From assembly GCA_029260595.1 (NCBI GenBank), contig JAJDCY010000024.1:248001-312000 (forward strand): a DNA stretch of 64,000 nt. The letters are read 5' to 3'. The notes below the pieces were generated by a model. It did not search any database. It saw nothing but the letters and a program-made list of their open reading frames with translations, and was not told the origin of the DNA. Position 1 is the first letter of the stretch, and each line of letters starts with the position of its first letter. Of the stretch, positions 59,379-64,000 are shown one piece after another. The stretch is from Phycisphaeraceae bacterium. GTDB lineage: Bacteria; Planctomycetota; Phycisphaerae; Phycisphaerales; Phycisphaeraceae. A program made the translations under genes and the position numbers.

Positions 59379-59416
59379 CCAAGCAAGCTCCGAAGGCGTC
59401 TTGAAAGGATCAAGCC

Positions 59417-59728
59417 ATGGCGAAGAAGAAGGCAACGAAGAGGAAAGCTACCCGGAAGGTAGCGAAGAAGGCGACGAGAAAGAAGGCGACCCGGAAGGTC
59501 GCCAAGAAGGCCACGCGGAAGAAGGCCACGAAGAAAAAGGCGACCCGTAAGAAGGTAGCCAAGAAGGCGACGCGTAAGAAGGCCACGAAGAAGAAGGCCA
59601 CGCGTAAGAAGGCGACGAAGAAGGCTACTCGCAAGAAGGCCACGAAGAAGAAGGCCACTCGCAAGAAAGCCACGAAGAAGAAGGCGACCCGCAAGAAGGC
59701 TACGAAGCGGCGCGCCACGCGCAGGTAG
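59417..59728 (+). CDS. Histone H1-like Lys-rich repeat protein
   Basis: 103 residues made only of Lys, Arg, Ala, Thr and Val in KKATR/KKATK pentapeptide repeats, starting MAKKKATKRKATRKVAKKAT and ending RATRR. This matches the C-terminal tail of eukaryotic H1 and bacterial H1-like proteins, which bind DNA without a globular domain. It probably packs or bridges DNA. ATG at 59417 with AAAGGA 11 bases upstream. The transcript continues into a structured RNA region and ends at a strong terminator. Confidence 0.88.
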   Translation: MAKKKATKRKATRKVAKKATRKKATRKVAKKATRKKATKKKATRKKVAKKATRKKATKKKATRKKATKKATRKKATKKKATRKKATKKKATRKKATKRRATRR

Positions 59729-59734
59729 GGGCGA

Positions 59735-59875
59735 CGGCGAGCCCGTGACCGGGCTCTGGGATAGGTGGTCCATCCTTGATCGCCTAGGCCTTGGCGGCTG
59801 AGATAGCGGGAAACCCGCTCGGCCGAGACAGCCGGTTGCACCTAACAGCAAAGCCTCGGAGCCGTATTGAGTCAG
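59735..59875 (+). ncRNA. Structured RNA candidate after the H1-like gene
   Basis: No open frame, but several stems are visible: GAGCCCG/CGGGCTC (59739-59756), TAGGTG (59762-59767) with CACCTA (59839-59844), and inside it CGGCTGAG (59795-59802) with CTCGGCCG (59818-59825). Together they form a rod about 140 bases long, followed directly by an intrinsic terminator. The size and rod shape recall 6S RNA, but no signature was confirmed. It may be an independent small RNA or the 3' UTR of the H1-like mRNA. Confidence 0.55.
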
Positions 59876-59907
59876 GGGCGCCCCCAACGGGGCGCCCTTG
59901 TTTTTTT
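59876..59907 (+). terminator. Strong intrinsic terminator
   Basis: Nine-base GC stem (GGGCGCCCC with GGGGCGCCC), loop of four, then TTG and seven T. It ends the H1-like/structured-RNA transcript. Confidence 0.95.
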
Positions 59908-59931
59908 GGGTTGTGCTGAGTCGGTGTGGCG

Positions 59932-59959
59932 TTGCGGGGCGTGGTGTTGGGCGTATGCT
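59932..59959 (+). promoter_or_regulatory. Predicted aminopeptidase promoter
   Basis: TTGCGG (59932-59937) and TATGCT (59954-59959) with a 16-base spacer, just after the terminator. Moderate match. Confidence 0.4.
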
Positions 59960-60000
59960 TTGCGTGAGTGAGAGTGGGTTGATCGACAAGGAGACTATTG

Positions 60001-61548
60001 ATGTATCAACGTATCCGGTTGGGTTCGGCGGGCGCGAAGGGGTCGGCAGACGCGGTGGTGGTGGCGGTGTTCGATGGGGATCGGAAGTTGCCGCGGGGTT
60101 ATGGCGCGCTGGACCGGAGTCTTGGCGGGGCGGTGTCGGATGCGTTGAAGCGGGCGGAGGTTTCGCTGGAGGCGGGTGCGCTGAACGCGGTGCCTATTAA
60201 GGAAGGCGCGAAGGGGGCGTCGGTGGGGGCGCGGGTGTTTGTGTTGGGGCTGGGTGATCGCGAGCGGTTCACGGATCAGGTGCTGCGGGTGGGCGCGGCG
60301 AAGGTGAGCAAGGCGGCGTGGGCGGCGCGGGCGGGTCGGATTCGGATCGAGGTGACGGGGGGGTTGGATGGGGCGACGGGGGCGGCGGAGGCGGGGCAGG
60401 CGATTGGGGACGGGTTGGCGATCGGGAACTTTGAGTTTGATCGGTTCCGTGGTGCGGGGACGAAGCCGGGTGGTGATGGTGACAGCAAGCCGCGGGCGCT
60501 GGTGGTGCGGGGTGAGGTGGCGGTGCGCAAGGGTTTGTCGTTGGGGTTGAAGGTGGGTGAGTCGGTGGCGCTTGCGCGGGAGTTGGCGGCGACGCCGCCG
60601 AATGTGGCGAACCCGGGGTATCTGGTGAGTGAGTGCCGGAAGATGGCGCGGCAGACGGGGCTGAAGTGCCGGGTGATCGACAAGAAGAAGGCGGAGCAGT
60701 TGGGGATGCGGGGGTTGCTGGCGGTGGGTGCGGCGGGGTCGCGGCCGCCTGCGTTGATTGAGTTGGAGCACAAGCCGGCGGGGGCGAAGGGTCGGCCGAT
60801 CATGCTGGTGGGCAAGGCGGTGACTTTTGATACGGGCGGGTACAGCATGAAGTCGCCGGCGGGTATGGACGGGATGAAGTACGACAAGTGCGGTGGGATG
60901 GCGGTGATCGGTGCGATGCACGCGATCGCGCGGCTGGGGTTGGCGATGCACGTGATCGGGTTGGTGCCGACGGCGGAGAACATGGTGGACCAGACGGCGT
61001 ATCGGCCTGGCGATATTTTGAAGATGTACAACGGTGTGACGGTGGAGGTGACGAACACGGATGCGGAGGGGCGGTTGATCCTGGCGGATGCGCTGGCGTA
61101 CGGGTGTAAGCGGTATCAGCCTCGGGCGGTGATTGATCTGGCGACGCTGACGGGCGGGGTGGTGGTGGCGTTGGGCAGTCAGTGCGCGGGGGTGTTCTGT
61201 GAGGATGGGGCGCTGCGCGAGCGGTTGTATCGGGCGGCGGATCGGACGGGTGAGTTGTTGTGGCGGTTGCCTCTGTGGCGTGAGCATAAGGAGCTGCTTA
61301 AGGGGACGCACAGCGATATCGTGAACTCGGGCGGGCGCGAGGCGCACCCGATTCAGGGTGCGGCGTTTTTGAGTTACTTTTTGGATGCGAAGGATGCGGC
61401 GGGATTGCCGCGGGTTCCGTGGGCGCATATCGACATTGCGGGTGTTGCGGATGTGAAGGATGGGCATGCGCTGTATGCGAAGGGGCCGACGGGGTTTGGT
61501 GTGCGGTTGTTGGTGGATGCGGTGGCGAAGTGGAGTAAGCGGGGGTAG
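60001..61548 (+). CDS. pepA: Leucyl aminopeptidase (M17)
   Basis: About 515 residues. The N-terminal half is the variable domain. The C-terminal catalytic domain shows GKAVTFDTGGYSMKS (first metal Lys/Asp), GMDGMKYDKCGGMAV, LVPTAENMVDQTAYRPGDIL, and the signature NTDAEGRLILADAL. It is a two-metal hexameric cytosolic peptidase removing N-terminal residues; in some bacteria PepA also binds DNA for Xer recombination. The ATG at 60001 has AAGGAG ten bases upstream. Followed by a (TAGTGGGGG)n microsatellite at 61546-61572. Confidence 0.95.
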   Translation: MYQRIRLGSAGAKGSADAVVVAVFDGDRKLPRGYGALDRSLGGAVSDALKRAEVSLEAGALNAVPIKEGAKGASVGARVFVLGLGDRERFTDQVLRVGAAKVSKAAWAARAGRIRIEVTGGLDGATGAAEAGQAIGDGLAIGNFEFDRFRGAGTKPGGDGDSKPRALVVRGEVAVRKGLSLGLKVGESVALARELAATPPNVANPGYLVSECRKMARQTGLKCRVIDKKKAEQLGMRGLLAVGAAGSRPPALIELEHKPAGAKGRPIMLVGKAVTFDTGGYSMKSPAGMDGMKYDKCGGMAVIGAMHAIARLGLAMHVIGLVPTAENMVDQTAYRPGDILKMYNGVTVEVTNTDAEGRLILADALAYGCKRYQPRAVIDLATLTGGVVVALGSQCAGVFCEDGALRERLYRAADRTGELLWRLPLWREHKELLKGTHSDIVNSGGREAHPIQGAAFLSYFLDAKDAAGLPRVPWAHIDIAGVADVKDGHALYAKGPTGFGVRLLVDAVAKWSKRG

Positions 61549-61778
61549 TGGGGGTAGTGGGGGTAGTGGGGGGGTTGGTTGGTGCGCACGGAGCGGTGGG
61601 TGGGGGCGGGTAATCTTTTGGGTTCTGCGGGGGATTAGGGCTTTTATTGCGGGTGTTTAGGCGAGGCCAGGCGGGTGTCTGGTGTTGTTGTGCGCGCGCG
61701 TGGGTCGGTTGGGCCTTTAGTAGTGGGGTTGAGGTGTGGGAGTTGGGCGGGGGTGAAACGGCGGGGGTGAAACGAAGG
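61549..61778. other. Spacer before the phage-type module
   Basis: A G/T-rich stretch of 230 bases with a (GTAGTGGGG)n microsatellite at 61546-61572. The portal open frame extends back here without family-like text, so I treat it as non-coding. Confidence 0.4.
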
Positions 61779-63299
61779 ATGCGGACAGGCTCACCATTAG
61801 AAGCGGCGGCGGGGTTGGATGCGGGTTTGGTGGATGTGTTGATCGACCGTCACCGGAACGGTGCGGTGCCGGGGCTGTCGCGGATGTGGCGGTATTACCG
61901 GAATGAGGTGGTGGGTGAGGGGTCGGGTGGTGGGCGCGGGGGCGCGTTGGAGGTAGCGCAGGAGGATGGGCTGCCGGATCGTTTGCGGCGTGTGCCGGTG
62001 GAGGCGGGGCTGGCGGGTGCGGGGGGGACACGTCGGGAGATTGTGATTGAGAACGACATCGCGTGGCGTGTGCACACGCTGGTGGACTTTATGTTCGGCA
62101 AGCCGGTGGTGCTGCAGAGCTGTGCGAGCGATCCGGGGCGGGCGGGGTTGATCGAGCGGTTATTGCGGCGGGTGTTTGAGGTTAATGGAGGGGTTCGGTT
62201 TTTCCAGGACCTGGCGCTGCTGGGTGCGGTGTATGGGTATGTGGATGTTTTGTTGCGCGTGGATGGGGCGGGGTTGGCGTCGGGGTGCGGTGGTGGTCGC
62301 GGTGCCGGGGGGGTGAATGAGGCGGGGGTGGTTGGTGCGGCGGATCGGTTTGTGTTGGAGACGATTGATGCGCCGCGGGCGATCCCGGTGTTGGACCCGG
62401 ATGATTACCGCCGGTTGGACGGGTACATCGTGAACTATCGCAAGACGCTGAACGAGCTGGATCATGGGGGGTTTTTGGATCGGGTGCGGCAGCGTGTGTT
62501 GGGCGGTGGGGCGTCGGGGTTGGGGCGGCGTCGGGTGGAGTTTACGGAGCTGTGGACGGCGGAGGGGCAGTCGGTTCAGACGGGGGCGGTGGGGCAGCGG
62601 GAGGTTGTTGAGTCGTCGGTGAACCGGTTGGGGGTGATTCCGGTGGTGCATATTCAGAATTTGCCGCAGCCGTTTTTCTATGAGGGGTTGAGCGATGTTG
62701 AGCCGTTGATCGCGTTGCAGAACGAGTTGAATACGCGGCTGTCTGATCGGGCGAATCGTGTGACGTTTCAGGCGTTCAAGATGTACCTGGGTAAGGGGAT
62801 TGAGCGGTTCACGGATCGTGTTGTGGGGCCGGGGCAGATGTGGGGGACGGATAACCCGGCTGCGACGATCGAGGAGTTCGGTGGGGATGAGCGGAGCCCA
62901 TCGGAGGAGGCGCATATCAATGAGGTGCGCGAGGCGATGGATAAGACGAGCGGTGTGACGCCGCTTGCGGCGGGCGTGTTGCGGAACCGGATCGGGAATC
63001 TGACCAGTGAGAACGCGCTGCGGGTGACGATGATGGGGCTGCTGGCGAAGACGGAGCGGAAGCGGGTGACGTATGGGGCGGGGATCGGTCGGATGTGTGA
63101 GTTGATCTTGCGGGCGGCGGATGTTTATGGGTTGTTCGCGACGTCGGTGGAGGAGAGGCGGGTGCGGCTGGATTGGCCTAGCCCTTTGCCGGCGGATGAG
63201 ACGCAGCGGTTGAAGGATGCGAAGTTGAAGGTTGGTTTGGGTGTGCCGCGTGCGCAGGTGTTGGAGGAGTTGGGTTATGGGGATTGCGCGGTGGAGTGA
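61779..63299 (+). CDS. Phage-type portal protein (SPP1 gp6-like)
   Basis: About 506 residues from the ATG at 61779 (MRTGSPLEAAAGLDAG). Portal family text: YYRNEVV, ENDIAWRVHTLVDFMFGKPVVLQS, YGYVDVLLRVDG, then HIQNLPQPFFYEGLSDVEPLIALQNELNTRLSDRANR and TSGVTPLAAGVLRNRIGNLTSENALRVTM, ending in LDWPSPLPADETQ. It forms the DNA-entry ring of a capsid. Composition matches the host. An in-frame extension to 61647 exists but lacks support. Confidence 0.88.
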   Translation: MRTGSPLEAAAGLDAGLVDVLIDRHRNGAVPGLSRMWRYYRNEVVGEGSGGGRGGALEVAQEDGLPDRLRRVPVEAGLAGAGGTRREIVIENDIAWRVHTLVDFMFGKPVVLQSCASDPGRAGLIERLLRRVFEVNGGVRFFQDLALLGAVYGYVDVLLRVDGAGLASGCGGGRGAGGVNEAGVVGAADRFVLETIDAPRAIPVLDPDDYRRLDGYIVNYRKTLNELDHGGFLDRVRQRVLGGGASGLGRRRVEFTELWTAEGQSVQTGAVGQREVVESSVNRLGVIPVVHIQNLPQPFFYEGLSDVEPLIALQNELNTRLSDRANRVTFQAFKMYLGKGIERFTDRVVGPGQMWGTDNPAATIEEFGGDERSPSEEAHINEVREAMDKTSGVTPLAAGVLRNRIGNLTSENALRVTMMGLLAKTERKRVTYGAGIGRMCELILRAADVYGLFATSVEERRVRLDWPSPLPADETQRLKDAKLKVGLGVPRAQVLEELGYGDCAVE

Positions 63300-63341
63300 T
63301 GGGTTGAGTTTGGATGAGATTGAGTGCGTGAGGGGGTTGAT

Positions 63342-63845
63342 ATGAGTACGCCGGATGAGAGAGCGTTGGGCGCGGGTGAGGATGAAGGGCGTGAGGTTGA
63401 GGATTCGGGGGCGGTGACGCCTGGTGATGTGGGGGAGTTGGGGGGCGGCGAGGGGGTTTTGGAGTTGCGTGGGCGGCTGCAGGATCAGGGGGTGGAGCTG
63501 GAGCAGGCGCGGCGGATGATTGAGCGGTTGGAGAGGCGTGAGCGGATTAATGAGCTGTTGGTTGGTTCGGATGCGGTTGATCTGGAGGTTGCGCGTTTGT
63601 TGACGGAGGCGGCGGTTGAGGGGATGGATCGGCCTGACGTGCGGGAGGCGGTTGAGGATTTGAAGAGGCATAAGCCGTTTTTGTTTCGGCGTCGTGATGC
63701 GCGGGCGGGGGCGATGCCTGCGTATGAGGGGGGGGCGGGTGAGGGCTCTGCGGAGGCGGCGGCGGAGCGGGCGTCGGAATCGGGCGATCGGCGGGATTTG
63801 TTGCGGTATTTGCGTTTGCGTCGCAAGAGCACGCGCGGGCGCTGA
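63342..63845 (+). CDS. Putative capsid scaffold / minor structural protein
   Basis: About 167 residues from the ATG at 63342 with AGGGGG upstream. A Gly/Glu-rich acidic N-terminus (ALGAGEDEGREVEDSGA) is followed by a predicted coiled coil (LRGRLQDQGVELEQARRMIERLERR) and a basic C-terminus (YLRLRRKSTRGR). Position between portal and capsid genes, charge layout and coiled coil are all typical for phage scaffolding proteins, but no family match is claimed. Confidence 0.6.
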   Translation: MSTPDERALGAGEDEGREVEDSGAVTPGDVGELGGGEGVLELRGRLQDQGVELEQARRMIERLERRERINELLVGSDAVDLEVARLLTEAAVEGMDRPDVREAVEDLKRHKPFLFRRRDARAGAMPAYEGGAGEGSAEAAAERASESGDRRDLLRYLRLRRKSTRGR

Positions 63846-63894
63846 GGGTTGATTTTTTTGTTGGCGGGGTTTTTGAACACGAAGGAGGAGTGGG

Positions 63895-64000
63895 ATGCCA
63901 TTTACTGGGAAGGCGACGTATGGGGCGGGCGCGGGTCTGCCGGAGATTGCGGAGGATGTGTCGGACATCATCGGGATTGTGAGCCCGTTTGAGACGCCGT
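63895..64000 (+). CDS. Major capsid protein, N-terminus only (SU10/DUF5309-like)
   Basis: The first 35 codons are in the window: MPFTGKATYGAGAGLPEIAE, then DVSDIIGIVSPFETP. This agrees with the start of the SU10/DUF5309-type major capsid family as I know it. GAAGGAGGAG lies just upstream. It continues beyond the window. Confidence 0.75.
   Translation, partial: MPFTGKATYGAGAGLPEIAEDVSDIIGIVSPFETP

Larger units (their letters stand above)
58448..59416. other. Large G/T-rich non-coding gap
   Basis: Nearly 1 kb without a credible gene; open frames here have no family features. It is poor in A and full of GCGCG and GTTGG words. Two AT-rich islands break the pattern: 58928-58958 (an AAAAATTT / AAATTTTTTTTT run) and 59099-59140. 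It separates the divergent rpoZ and H1-like genes. This could include a regulatory or replication element, but nothing specific is identified. Confidence 0.5.

Noticed and set aside
62160..63971. 603-codon open frame opposite the portal gene
   Set aside because: It is an Arg/Leu-rich shadow; the + strand portal has clear family text.

Overview
The window looks like chromosomal DNA of a GC-rich planctomycete, most likely of class Phycisphaerae. The signs are a LEPR-type planctomycete surface tag (FEPLEDRVLLSA), three PEP-CTERM proteins, a dockerin-bearing PEP-CTERM giant, a KKATR-repeat histone-H1-like protein, and the short guide-plus-hairpin intergenic repeats common in this phylum. No rRNA, tRNA or CRISPR array was found.

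Layout. 0.6-5.1 kb: secreted multidomain cyclophilin/metalloprotease/golvesin-repeat protein. 5.2-17.5 kb: sugar isomerase-like protein, then a membrane cluster of two ABC-2 permeases, an ABC ATPase and three SPFH (HflK/HflC/stomatin-type) proteins. 17.9-19.9 kb: metal P-type ATPase. 20.3-26.3 kb: nonulosonic-acid locus (Maf-type glycosyltransferase, degenerate SpsF/radical-SAM protein, fused CMP-nonulosonate cytidylyltransferase-synthase). 26.5-34.5 kb: secreted and small membrane proteins, PEP-CTERM proteins. 35-40.8 kb: XerD-type recombinase, SGNH protein, FkbM methyltransferase, thioredoxin reductase, PEP-CTERM protein. 41.3-52.3 kb: GH2-like, LolA-like and peptidase-MA/TPR proteins, class V aminotransferase, rhombosortase-like protease and membrane proteins. 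52.4-58.4 kb: MFS-acyltransferase fusion, PilZ protein, fourth SPFH protein, glutaredoxin-like protein, FolE2, CoaC, RpoZ. 59.4-61.5 kb: H1-like protein, a structured RNA with a strong terminator, and an M17 aminopeptidase. 61.8-64 kb: phage-type portal, putative scaffold and capsid start.

Two large-scale signals stand out. First, base composition is strongly strand-asymmetric and independent of gene direction: the + strand is C/A-rich up to about 54.8 kb and G/T-rich afterwards. That is the sign change expected at a replication origin (or at an inversion edge). Second, from about 14 to 52 kb nearly every intergenic gap, and several genes, carry short palindromic elements of two architectures: a GTGCCACTG-type hairpin with a CTTGC or TCCG loop, and a GTAGG leader followed by a variable hairpin, as in REP elements. 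Almost all copies point the same way relative to the + strand. Several are inserted in frame in protein-coding genes (NeuB/NeuA fusion, LolA-like lipoprotein, TPR/peptidase-MA protein), and two supply the stop codon of a neighbouring gene. This resembles Rickettsia palindromic elements combined with REP biology and is the best candidate here for an undescribed system. No transposase is present in the window.

Coordinates and starts were chosen by eye. Functions rest on recognised motifs, not on database searches.
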